Below, piece by piece: positions 34,296 through 44,672 of a stretch of 64,000 nucleotides of DNA. Position numbers and translations under genes: made by a program. Within the stretch, counting starts at the first letter, position 1, and each line of letters opens with the position of its first letter. The notes under the pieces were generated by a model. It searched no databases. It saw nothing but the letters and a program-made list of their open reading frames with translations, and had not been told where the DNA came from. Origin of the DNA: Coniochaeta sp. PMI_546 (lineage: Eukaryota > Ascomycota > Sordariomycetes > Coniochaetales > Coniochaetaceae); contig MU271151.1 of the NCBI GenBank assembly GCA_021432605.1, positions 62,001-126,000 on the forward strand, given 5' to 3'.

Positions 34296-34651
34296 GGCTT
34301 GTGGCAGGAAATGACGTTGTTGAAGTGAGGGTAAATGGCTCCGGTACGATACTGGATACCCGGCGAGAGAATATCACATTCAAAGGGTCTTCAACTTTTT
34401 TTCTGCGAGGAGCTCCGATAAGGCCTCATGCATTGCCCGATAAGCGCTGCGTCAACTGAAGGGATCCACTGCGGAACCGCACTGGAAGTTGCCCCTCCCA
34501 CAAGAAACACATCTCTTCCAGCGGGCACTTCTCTAGCACTTCTAGCACTGGGGCTCCATCTGAACCACGTGACGTCACTTGTTGCCTGGCTCACCTGCGA
34601 CCTACGACATTTCAACCTCCTGATGGACTCAGGCCATCTACAAATATCATC
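34296..34651. promoter_or_regulatory. Bidirectional promoter, utp22 / ski3
   Basis: 356 bp serve two divergent housekeeping genes. It holds two CCGATAAG repeats (34415-34422, 34437-34444), a tandem TCTAGCACT pair (34532-34549) and a fused E-box/CRE, CACGTGACGTCA (34566-34577), in which CACGTG overlaps the palindrome TGACGTCA. Such sites are bound by bHLH and ATF/CREB-type bZIP proteins in fungi. Function is inferred. Confidence 0.5.
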
Positions 34652-37600
34652 ATGGCTGCGAATAAGGCGTTGCTGAAGGAGATCGGTCAAGATCTCCAAA
34701 AGTCCAAGTTCAGCGATGCCATCAGCAAGGCGAAAGAAGTGCTGGAGAGAGATCCAAAGAACTACCAGGCGTCCGTCCTCCCTTCCACCCCCCTTTGGAA
34801 GGCTGAGATTGTTATTTACTGACCGTGGCATGTAGCCACATCTTCCTAGCGTTTGCCCTTGACGGCAATAAGCAGCCTGAAGATGCTGAGAGCACCTATA
34901 TGTCTGCCGCTCGGTACAAGCCAAACGACCCCCAGGCATGGCAAGGCCTCGTCAAGCTGTATCAGAAGCTGGGTCCACACAAGCTTGAACAGTACCAGCA
35001 TGCTGCTCTCAAGCTAGCCGAGATCTACAGGGATGCCGGTGACATGTACAAGTGTCAGGATGTTGTGGACAAGTTCATCGGCTATGCTCAGAAGAACGGG
35101 GAGCGGCAGCAGTATGCCGAAGCCTTGTCGCTAATCTTACCAGAGAGCCCGATTTACCCAGCTCTAGAAGGACGTGTCCCTCATCCAGCAAAGACGTACG
35201 AAACTATCACGCAGATCGTTGAGGGAGACGAGAAAAGGGAAATCAACACTCTCATAGGTGAGCGCCGCACAAGAATAGGCGCAAAGATCAACGAGGTGAC
35301 CCTAGAGGTGAAGCGCGAGGTGTTCAGCAAGAGCCGTCTTGGCTACTTGTACCGCCAGCTCATCGACTGGAGCACCGACGATGACGTGCGTCGGACATAC
35401 GAGGAGAAGCTGCTCCAGTATTGCTACGAACGGCTGCTTGCCTTCCCACCCGGCGAGGAGAAATCCCAAGAGCTGAAGCTGGTCCTGAAGCTTGCGAACG
35501 ATATGGTGATCATCAAACATCCGTACAAGGCTGCCTGGGACATTGCTATCGACTGGCAGGATCACAAAGAGATCAAGGGATGGGATTTTGGGGTGCTCAG
35601 GGAGTACATCACTTTCTTCCCAGACAGCGACCTCACCAGAGTGCTGTCTGGTTTCTTAAGCAGTTCAATATCACCATTTCCGAACATCAAGGAAGAGCAG
35701 CCGGTTGCCTCGGGCGGTAATGAGACGGGGGAGGATGAGAGCGAGGACGATGACGAAGGAGGAGCCCAGACCACGTACATCCCTACAACAGAAGAAGACC
35801 GTCTGATGATGATGAGCGAGGGCATCACATCAGCCAACTCCTTGCTCGCATACAGACTGATGGGAGAGTATTATCAGTTTCTCGAGGAGTATGCGGGCAA
35901 TGTCGAGCTGATGCACAAGGCCAAAAAACATCTGGAAGAGGAGCGAACCAAGACAGGTCTGGCATTTCAACATACTTCCGATTCTTACTCGCTATATCTC
36001 GGGACGGCTTTGGTGTTTCACCAGTCTCCGCGATACCACCAGGATGCAAAAGCGCTATTTGATGAAGTCCTGTCACATGATCCCACCTCGACACCTGCCC
36101 TGATCGGTGTGGGTCTGATTTGGGAAGAAGAGCAGGAGTACGACCAGGCCATTGACTTTTTGGAAAGGGCTTTGAAGAGGGACGCAACGAATCTCCGAGT
36201 GAAGACCGAGGCAGCGTGGGTAAAGGCTCTAAAAGGCGACTATGCTATGGGCAAAGCAGAGCTAGAAGCCTGCATTCCACTCATCGTTGAACAATCCGGG
36301 TCTAAAGAACTCCTTGCTCAGACACAGTACCGGCTTGGGTTCTGTATTTGGAATCTTGACACATCGAAGGCTGCGAGAAAAGACCGGGCGGGTGCCTATG
36401 CATACTTCATGGGTGCTCTCAAGAGTAATCTCAACTTCGCGCCGGCATACACGAGTCTGGGCATATACTATGCCGACTACGCCAAAGACAAGAGGCGAGC
36501 GAGACAGTGTTTTCAGAAAGCTGTCGAGCTGTCTCCTTCCGAAATTGAGTCGGCGGAGAGGCTTGCTAGGTTATTCGCCGACGACGGCGACTGGGACCGC
36601 GTTGAGCTGATTGCCCAGCGTATAATAGACACTGGCAGAGTGAAACCGCCTCCCGGATCAAAGCGCAAGGGAATCAGCTGGCCGTTTGCGGCCTTGGGAG
36701 TGGCGGAGCTCAACAAGCAGGATTATCACAAGGCGGTCGTGTCTTTCCAGTCGGCTCTGAAGCTTGCACCAGAAGACTACCACTGCTGGGTCGGCCTTGG
36801 CGAGAGCTATTACAACTCGGGTCGGTACATCGCTGCCACCAAGGCGATCACGAATGCCCAGAAGCTGGAAGAGAGACTCGAATCGCATATCACGGGTGAC
36901 ACTTGGTTTACGAAGTTCATGCTCGCTAATATCCGGCGCGAACTGGGCGAGTTTGACACTGCCATTGACCTATACCGAGATGTCATCCAAGCCCGACCGG
37001 CGGAGGAGGGCGTCATCATCGCGTTAATGCAGACACTGGTGGAGAGCGCGAGTGACAATCTTGAGAAGGGCTTCTTTGGCAAAGCCATCCAGTTGGCGAA
37101 GGAAAATCTAGATTATGCGACGAAGGTGCCTAATTGTGTTTCATTTACTTTCAATTTCTGGAAGACTATCGCCGACTCCTGCTCTATTTTCTCGACTATC
37201 CAGGGCCATGTTGGAGAGTTTCCGGTCGAGACAGTCAAGACGTTACTGGGCAGCAATGAGGGCGATGAGTTCAAGCTGCTGCAAGATACCGACGGAGTCG
37301 GCACTGGCGTTCTTTTTGCCAAGGGACTCTTCGCCGATGCTGAGAAGATCGGAGTAGACTTGACCAGATGTCTGCATGCAACCATTCTTGCTCACAAACG
37401 CGCCATCCACCTGTCTGCGCACGACATTCATGCCCAAGCGGTGGCGTACTACAATCTCGGATGGGCCGAGCACCGCGCACACATCTGTCTCCCGGAGTCT
37501 ATGAGGAAGTCGCTGAGCAGGTACCTCAAGGCGGCCATCCGATGCTTCAAACGAGCCATCGAGCTTGAAGCAGGTAACTCTGAGTTCTGGAACTCTCTCG

Positions 37601-38985
37601 GCGTCGTGTCGAGCAGTGTCAATCCGGCCGTCTCTCAGCATGCGTTCTGCCGAAGCTTGTACTTGAACGAGAAAGCCGCACATGTATGGTCGAATCTGGG
37701 CACCCTCGCGCTAATGGAGAACGACATCAAGCTCGCAAACGAGGCATTTACCAGAGCTCAGTCGACCGATCCTGACTACGCCCACGCTTGGGTCGGTCAA
37801 GGATTGGTCGCTCTCATGTACGGGGATGCTCGAGAGGCGAGGGGTCTCTTCACACATGCTATAGACGTGTCTGGAGCTTCTTCCCTAACCTCGAGGCGGC
37901 TGTACTCGGTTTCCATGTTCGACCACATCCTTACTGCTCCGCCCAACCTCCCCATCACATCGCTCATCCACCCTGTCCTCGCCCTTACTCAGCTGCAAGC
38001 TCTCAACCCCCAAGCTCTCTCCTACGGCCACCTCTGCACGCTATTTCAGGAGCGGACCCACGACACAGTCCCCGCCATCTCAACGCTGGAGAGGATCTGC
38101 ACCACCGTCGAAGCCGAGTACGAAGCAACCGAGTCCCAAGAGGCTGCCAAGCGCTTCGCGCTGGCCAAAACTGATCTCGCTCGATCGTACCTCTCCAATG
38201 GCTCGTACGATGAGGCGATCGAGGCAGGAGAGGTAGCCCTCAGCCTCAGCAGCGACGAGTCCGAGAACGAGCTGACACCCGAGGAGCGTCGCAAGGCCCG
38301 TCTCAGCGCCAATCTCACGGTCGGCTTGGCGCATTATTTCAGCGGAGACGTGTCGGAGGCGGTCACGTTCTTTGAGACTGCACTGCAGGAGTCCAACGGT
38401 AATCCTGACGCTGTATGCGTGCTTGCCCAGGTCCTCTGGGCGACAGGTGGGGAGAAGGAGCGTGAGAAGGCGAGGGAGGTGCTGTTTGGAGTGCTGGAGA
38501 GTAAACCTGACCATGTGCAGAGTGTCTTGCTGCTGGGAGTGATTGCGCTGCTGGACCAGGACGAGGACTGTATCGAGGCTGTGGTGGAACAGCTTCAGGC
38601 TCTGAGGATGACGGACGGTAATGTCTCGTCCGTGGAACAGGGGCAGATCGGTGAAGTATTGAGGGCTATCGTCACTGTAGGCGAGAAGAGTACGGAGGAG
38701 GACGTGCTGAGCCAGATTCAGACTGATATCATGCTACGGCCGTACTTGCCCCATGGTTGGTCGGAGCTGGCTGAGGCTGGCGACGGGGAGGAGGCTGCCA
38801 AAGCCGCGGAGCTGGCGGTGAGAGTTGCGAGGAAGGGTGTTCCCCCCAAGGGTGATCTAGGCGCCGAGGATCTGGCCAAGGCGTACGCTGGTACTGGACT
38901 GGCGGCTGATGGCCAGACGGCGATTGTGGTTGCACCATGGGCGAAGGAGGGGTGGGTTGCGCTGAGTGAGGCTGTGAGTGGTTAA
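34652..38985 (+). CDS. ski3: Ski3, TPR scaffold of the Ski complex
   Basis: Tetratricopeptide scaffold of the cytoplasmic Ski2-Ski3-Ski8 complex, which feeds mRNAs into the exosome for 3'-5' decay. About 1422 aa in two exons: 34652-34770 and 34836-38985; yeast Ski3 is of similar size. The donor is GTCCGT and the acceptor TGTAG; the join reads NYQAHIFLAFALDGNKQPEDAE, completing the first TPR. TPR-like helical pairs recur over the whole length, for example AHAWVGQGLVALMYGDAREA and FAPAYTSLGIYYADYAKDKR. An acidic insert (EDESEDDDEGG) lies near residue 340. A Ski3 N-terminal arm and C-terminal superhelix fit the family. No defects seen. Confidence 0.93.
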
Positions 38986-39118
38986 AACCATGCGGTGAAT
39001 AAAACACAATAGATGGCTGGGCATTTGGTTGGCGAACCTGCAGCAGCAAAAAAGAAGACCTGAAGCTGGGGTATCATACTTTAGTCTATCAGTGAGAAAA
39101 CCCAAACTTACACGTCCA

Positions 39119-39901
39119 TCACTCGTGTGACCTACTCGCAGTTGCAGCCTCTTTCAATCTAGCAAGCCTTCCATCAAGCCATGCCTTGTGCCATACGTCT
39201 ACCTTCCCTCCCAGGACGACACATGTCGTCGGCTCAAGCATGATGACACCCCTCGAGACACTCGCTCCGCTCTTGATCAGTATCTTTTCCCCAAGATTCA
39301 GCTTCCCAATAGCAATCTTCACCACATTCTTCAGCTCCAGCCCAGAAATCTTTAGTCCCTTGCAATCCTGCAACACAAGCTTGTGCGTCCCGGAACTGAC
39401 AGCCGGGGTGGCTGCGGCCGCCGCTCTCCCCAGCGTCTGTGTTTGAGGTTGAGTCTGCGTCGCCTGCGTCACACCCCTCTCTCCCTCCTGATCCTCCCCT
39501 TCCCCGCCGACAGGCAGCCTCACGATCTCCCTCCCTTTCGTCCCCTCGCCACGCGCTAGCGCCTCGAGTTCTTCGACCTGACTCCATCGTGATTGACTCA
39601 GGTTCTCAATGTCAAGGACTTGGAGGACCACGTCCCGGTTGAGAGTGGTGCTGCGAACATCTGGGCGCGTTATGTCTGCCGGTAAGGAGTGAGAGGCGAT
39701 GTAGGATGGGTCAAGGAGGTTTGGGGTGGTGAGGTCTGAAGCGAGCAGGCGCGCGCGGGCCGTTGCTGTTAGGCTGGGGAGAGGGGGTGGGGAGTTACCG
39801 CGGGAAGAGAGGAGGGCTGTGAGCCAGGATTGGGAGGGGAGAGGGAGGGATTGGGAGGAGAGAGAGGTTAGGAGGGAGGATTGGAGGTCTTGGGGTGGCA
39901 T
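39119..39901 (-). CDS. rmi1: Rmi1, RecQ-mediated genome instability protein
   Basis: OB-fold subunit of the Sgs1/BLM-Top3-Rmi1 dissolvasome that resolves double Holliday junctions. Single exon, 260 aa, similar in size to yeast Rmi1. The N-terminal helical part contains SWLTALLSSR and the wedge-like segment SSHSLP-type region before the OB fold. The OB core is recognisable by HKLVLQDCKGLKISGLELK, KLNLGEKILIKSGASVSRGV and MLEPTTCVVLGGKVDVWHK. A low-complexity Gln/Thr and Gly/Glu insert at about 125-160 interrupts the OB fold where other Rmi1 proteins carry a Top3-contact loop. The 3' end lies about 130 bp from that of ski3, in convergent orientation. Confidence 0.88.
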   Translation of the reverse strand: MPPQDLQSSLLTSLSSQSLPLPSQSWLTALLSSRGNSPPPLPSLTATARARLLASDLTTPNLLDPSYIASHSLPADITRPDVRSTTLNRDVVLQVLDIENLSQSRWSQVEELEALARGEGTKGREIVRLPVGGEGEDQEGERGVTQATQTQPQTQTLGRAAAAATPAVSSGTHKLVLQDCKGLKISGLELKNVVKIAIGKLNLGEKILIKSGASVSRGVIMLEPTTCVVLGGKVDVWHKAWLDGRLARLKEAATASRSHE

Positions 39902-40401
39902 TGTGAGTGTGGTCGAGCGAAGTGGGTGAGTGGTGGTTGAGATAATGGGTGTAATGAGAAGATCTTATGATAAGTCCTAGACTCTAAGAAATTTTGCTAG
40001 TTCTCAACTCCATCTCCTGCCCTTCAGAAGTGTGATGATATCAGCTTAAACACATACCTCCCTCCTCTCACAACGGGTTGTGCCAGTTGCGATGTTGATG
40101 CTGTGGAGCGTTGATAATTCGTAGAGGTACTGCAGTTGGGGAAGTTGGGGCTACAGTGGGTCTTGCGTTCCCCCCTGCAGCGGGCTGATAGCCGCTAACT
40201 TTGAGCTTAATCCATGCTTTACCATCTACCTACCTCAGTGTACCTTTGTACAGCCTCATCCGACTTGACAACATCGACAGTCCGACTCTCAGCCTCGTCC
40301 AACTTCCACTTCACCAGCCAATTCACTCTCTTCGTTTCAGTCCTTAGCACACCTACTTCTTTTCAAGACATACAAACACACACCATCAGATAGCCACCAC
40401 A
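39902..40401. promoter_or_regulatory. Divergent promoter region, rmi1 / vps51
   Basis: 500 bp between divergent starts. It contains CTACCTACCT and several GT/CA-rich short motifs before vps51; no gene is seen. Confidence 0.45.
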
Positions 40402-41316
40402 ATGTCTACAATAGCCTCTCCACGCGATCCCTCCACACCCTTCCCACGACGCACACACTCCTCCCAAAACATCACCACTCCAACCTCCTCAACCCGGCCC
40501 AGCATGGACAACGGTCCCCGATCAACCCAGAGCTCTCCCATTCCAGCCACAGCCCTCTCGGCAGCTGCTGCTCCGGCCAAGCGCAACCGCGCCGCACTCC
40601 GCGAATACTACAACCTCAAAAAGACAGCCGCACCACCGCCCGGCACACCCACACTCGAGATCACCGACCCCCTCGGCGACACCTTCTCCTCCTCAAACTC
40701 ACACTCCGAGATACCGCCCTCCGAACTCGACTCCCCTTCCTTCGATGCAGAAGCCTACGTGCGGTCCGCGCTCGCCTCGTCCGGTTTAGCCGAGCTGTTG
40801 CGGCTGTACGCTAGGGTGCTGGGCGAGATGCGCGCCCTGGACGCGGAGAAGAAAGCGCTGGTGTATGACAATTACTCGAAACTGATTGCGGCTACGGAGA
40901 CGATACGGCGGATGCGGACGAATATGGATCCCCTGACTCCCGTGGCGAGCACGCTTGATCCGGCCATTGGACGGGTGTATGAGATGGCGAGGGGGTGTAG
41001 GGAGGGGATACGGACTCAGCTTGAGGAGGGGAAGGGGAATAGCGGGGATGGGGACAAGGCACAGAGAAGAAAGAGAACGAGGGAGGTTGCGAGGGAGGTG
41101 CTGGGTGTGCCGGCGCGGCTGAGGACACTGGTTGCGGAGGGCAAGTTGGAGGAAGCGAGGAGAGAGTGGGAGCTGCCTAGACGGTTGCTGATGTCGTGGA
41201 AAGAAAAAGGAGTCGGGGGTAGCGATGTCGATGTCTGTATACAAGAGGGCGATGCTGCACTTAGGGAAGCGGACGAAAGTCCCGAGGACAGCGGGAGTAG
41301 TGGTGCAGAATCATAG
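40402..41316 (+). CDS. vps51: Vps51, GARP complex subunit
   Basis: Small subunit of the Golgi-associated retrograde protein (GARP) complex that tethers endosome-derived vesicles at the trans-Golgi. Single exon, 304 aa. A disordered Ser/Thr/Pro-rich N-terminus (about 1-55) is followed by the conserved start RAALREYYNLKK. The Vps51 domain spans about 112-175 and shows FDAEAYVRSALASSGLAELL and ALVYDNYSKLIAATETIRRM, a typical tethering-complex coiled coil. The fungal proteins are short compared with animal Vps51. The C-terminus is acidic and Ser-rich. The 3' end faces nif3, only 68 bp away. Confidence 0.88.
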   Translation: MSTIASPRDPSTPFPRRTHSSQNITTPTSSTRPSMDNGPRSTQSSPIPATALSAAAAPAKRNRAALREYYNLKKTAAPPPGTPTLEITDPLGDTFSSSNSHSEIPPSELDSPSFDAEAYVRSALASSGLAELLRLYARVLGEMRALDAEKKALVYDNYSKLIAATETIRRMRTNMDPLTPVASTLDPAIGRVYEMARGCREGIRTQLEEGKGNSGDGDKAQRRKRTREVAREVLGVPARLRTLVAEGKLEEARREWELPRRLLMSWKEKGVGGSDVDVCIQEGDAALREADESPEDSGSSGAES

Positions 41317-41384
41317 TATACAATGTGCCACACACCGGTGGTATTTGAGTTGGTTCACTACGGCGCTGTCTATATGCAGATATC

Positions 41385-42495
41385 TCAGTCCCGAAGCTTG
41401 AGATTCTGCACGTCAACAATCTCGAACGGATCCTCATCCGTCTCACTGAGCAGCACCTCAGCCTCGGGCACCTTATTCCTCAGCAGCTTCTCCAAAGTGG
41501 GCTGCAACCTGTCTCGCAGGAATGTCCTCTCGGAATTGCTGTGGAAAGCAGCAATGACACACTTGCCTTGCATTACCGCCTTGAGGGCATTATGATGCGT
41601 CATCTCGCCCGTCACAATTAGGTCTGTGTCGCAGTCCTTGAGAACATCAAATCCCGATCCGGGGCACACGGCTGCAGACTTTATCCGGGTCATGCCCTTT
41701 GGCCGCGCAATCATGAGATATCGCTGGCCGCCGAGTCCATCGGCATATGCTTTAATGACTTGCTCCAGTGCCACAGGCTGGTCCAGATAGACTACCCGCC
41801 CGTAACCAGAGTTGGCCGGGACGGTCTGGGAGACCGGCAGAGGAGTGACGACCTCTCGAGAGGAGGAAGCGTCAGCACCGGGTAGCATGTCAGCTAGCCA
41901 GTCGGCCATGCCACCTGGGGCGGCATCGACGGCCGTGTGTGGAGAGTAGACGGCGATGTTGTTCTGCACCAGCTGGAGGATGATACGCTGGTGTGGGTCG
42001 TTGAGGGATATGGCCCTGATGGGGCGGAAGAGGAAAGGGTCTTGACATCAATCAGCTGTGGTCTTTAAGGGTATGCAGGGTCACATACGGTAGCTGACAA
42101 TGACGGTGGCTTTCCTTCGGATGGCTTCCTCAGCCACACTTATTGTGAGGTCGTTGGTCACCAGCACGGTAGGATTTCCTTTGTCAGATTTGATGTTCTC
42201 GAGGAGCAGACCGACGTTATCCCATGATCTGTCTGCTAGTTCTTCAGGGTATCTGTGAAGACCTGTTAGTGAAACGGGTATTCCCACACTTGTTTCAACG
42301 GCAATCTTACAGTGATCTCATCGCATCGACGACATGGGTCGTGAATGGGTGGATTTGAGGTGCTGAGCTGGCCATCGTGTGGAATCTGGTGTGAAATCGA
42401 GCAATTGTGAATGGGCAAGAACTGGGAGTCCTAGTACGGGTGCCAAATGTTACTGTAGCTTTTGCTGCTTGCGAGAAAAATCTAGGGTGAAGCAT
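41385..42495 (-). CDS. nif3: Nif3/DUF34 family protein, probable mitochondrial form
   Basis: Member of the universal NIF3 (DUF34) metal-binding family, whose reaction is still debated. About 334 aa in three exons on minus: 42495-42311, 42252-42089 and 42040-41385. Splicing restores VIVSYHPFLFRPIRAI, the family's metal-ligand SYHP motif; further ligands lie in SPHTAVD and in ITGEMTHHNAL-like TGEMTHHNAL near the C-terminus. The first 40 residues hold no Asp or Glu and are rich in Arg, Ser and Thr, as in a mitochondrial presequence. An internal ATG at 42375 (MASSAPQIHPF) is where shorter homologues begin, so dual targeting is possible. The introns are 58 and 48 nt. Confidence 0.9.
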
Positions 42496-43328
42496 CGGTC
42501 CCCTCGATATCTGAGAAGCGTTGTAGCGAAGGAACGGGACTTCATCTCGGTGAGGGTGAACCTAAGGTAGTCCTACCTTACACCGGTACACCGAGCTGAT
42601 TACATAACATTCTGGGTAATGAGATATATGCATATGCACGGATATTCAACCTTATGTTAACGTACGTGGAAGCGATAAGGCGAACCACTAAGCGTACCTC
42701 AATCGGGTAGGAACCTATAACTCTATCATCCAAGCTTCTTTCTTGATAACGATTCCCTCTATATTAACACTTTCTTTCCTTTTCTAGCGTTTGCTTCGTA
42801 AAGGCGCTGGCAGAAAGTATTGGAACTTTTGTTGCGATCTTGCTAGTCTGGTTCCAGGATTGACTTGATATGTCTTTTCACACCTTCTAGCTTCACAGGC
42901 TCGGGTTGGTCATGGCTGTGCGAGACTGAATGTCTACATGGCTGCACAATCTCACCGGACCATATGTGAGAAGTTATATAATTGGAAGCTGGAAGTGGGA
43001 CAGAGAATGAGGTCATCGTGTCTGATCATATTTAGGATGTTACATGAAATAGGAACCATGGGAGGGTCTTTGGCGTGGCTGAACTATGCTCTGTCGAAGC
43101 TTAGGAGTTGTAGTTGTTTGGGCTTCGGGCTTCGTGAATTGGAGTTAGGAACATGATGAGCGACCTACCCTATGTGCCAACCCCACTTACACAGTAAGCT
43201 GTGCATTTGTCAACCAACCCCACCGATGTTCGGCGGGGTCAACTGTGGGAAGCTCGACATCTTTCTGACAGACAGCTGCAAGCAAGTCCAGCAATCACTC
43301 TCATGCGCTGGAGTCAAGAGAAGCAAAC
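42496..43328. promoter_or_regulatory. Divergent intergenic region, nif3 / BolA-like
   Basis: 833 bp between divergent starts. A near-perfect inverted repeat at 43218-43238 could form a hairpin about 90 bp before the BolA-like start. No gene seen. Confidence 0.45.
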
Positions 43329-43767
43329 ATGGCCAACCCATCAATAACAGAGGACTCGCTCAAGTCCAAACTCAGGGACACCTTGAAAGCTATCCATGTT
43401 GAGATAACAGACATGTCAGGTGGGTTTTCTGTCTGCTTCCTCTCCTCTTACGTCATTGTCGCATCCACGGTCACTGTCGCACTGTCCGATTCCCCTTCAG
43501 AACTGACAGATTTTGCTTGGGTTAGGCGGTTGCGGACAAGCTTTCACCTCCCTCATAGTCTCGCCCGAATTCGCCGGCAAGAACAGCCTCAAGCGACACC
43601 GGCTCGTCAACACAGCGCTCAAGGAGGAGATCGCGCTGATCCACGCATGGAGCGCAAAGTGTCAGACGCCCGAGGAGTGGGAGAAGGAGAAGGCAGCTAC
43701 TGGGGGCAACGACGGGCCGTTCCTCGACGGGACAGAGGGAGGAAAGGTGGTTGGAACTGATGCGTGA
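43329..43767 (+). CDS. BolA-like protein
   Basis: Small BolA-fold protein, 110 aa in two exons: 43329-43419 and 43526-43767. BolA proteins pair with monothiol glutaredoxins and help deliver or sense iron-sulfur clusters; in yeast Bol1 and Bol3 act in mitochondria and Bol2/Fra2 in the cytosol. Splicing gives VEITDMSGGCGQAFTSLIVS, with the conserved helix-turn-helix-like region and the Cys of the Bol1/Bol3 class, then FAGKNSLKRHRLVNTALKEE with the conserved His in the RHRLV motif. The C-terminal tail (about 25 aa) is charged and variable. No clear mitochondrial presequence is seen. The intron donor GTGGGT is slightly weak. Confidence 0.92.
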
Positions 43768-44672
43768 GCGATACCCAGACCGGAGGACAAATTGAAAGTT
43801 GAAGAACAAGAAAGCAAGTGGCAGATGTGACAGAAATGGAGGTTGCGACCTGCCGTATACGCTACATCACTGCATCAGTGGCGCAGGACATAACCAGCAT
43901 ACACGCCAGAAGCCGCTTTACACCTTAAGCACCAACCCAGCCCTAATCCCAGTCATGGGTAGGAAAGCGACCCTTGATGCGGATACGTGGTATCTAAATC
44001 CCCAGTTGCTGGCAAGCAACGCCCAAATGAGTATGGAGCATCAGAGAGGAACGCCGCTTGCATGCTAGCTGGCGCCAGAGCGGTAAGAAGTCGTCCTTCA
44101 CTTCTGCTGAATATGAGATCTTGTTTGTTTTTACACATATGTGTACCGATGTTTCAGCACGCGACTGTCTATAACCGCCGGGGATTACAGTTGATGTGGT
44201 GATGGACTTCCCGGATAAATGGCAAGGTTGCTGTGCGGAGGCTAAAGCTATTGCTTCCGCTGGTGTCCAAGTTGAATATACTCTCCAATTTTCCCCTCAC
44301 GGATATGCAAGAGCTTCCCATGGCCAGGATGTATAAAAAGTATGGATATGTTCGATGGCCCGAGGCCCGGAACGGCGCCAGCACCATAATGATACCAACC
44401 GCGCCAATGGAACCAAGCCTGGTCACCTTGCTGGTATTACCTAGACACTACCGAGCGGGACTGCTACCGAGAACCGCTCAACACTTGCGCACGCCTGTCT
44501 GCGGCAATTACGCAGCAGCCATGCCATCTATACATAACAATATAAGTGTTGGGGCCAGGCGCCTTGATCACACAGATCGACGGCATTTCCTGGTTCCTGG
44601 GTTCTTTGCGTTGCTCTTTGCTAGCTATACCTGTGACGTCCGGCGCCATTGTTGATACCGGATCTGGAAGTC
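43768..44672. other. Intergenic region, BolA-like to carboxylesterase
   Basis: 905 bp. A TATAAAAA element at 44333-44340 lies about 335 bp before the esterase start. No gene recognised. Confidence 0.45.
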
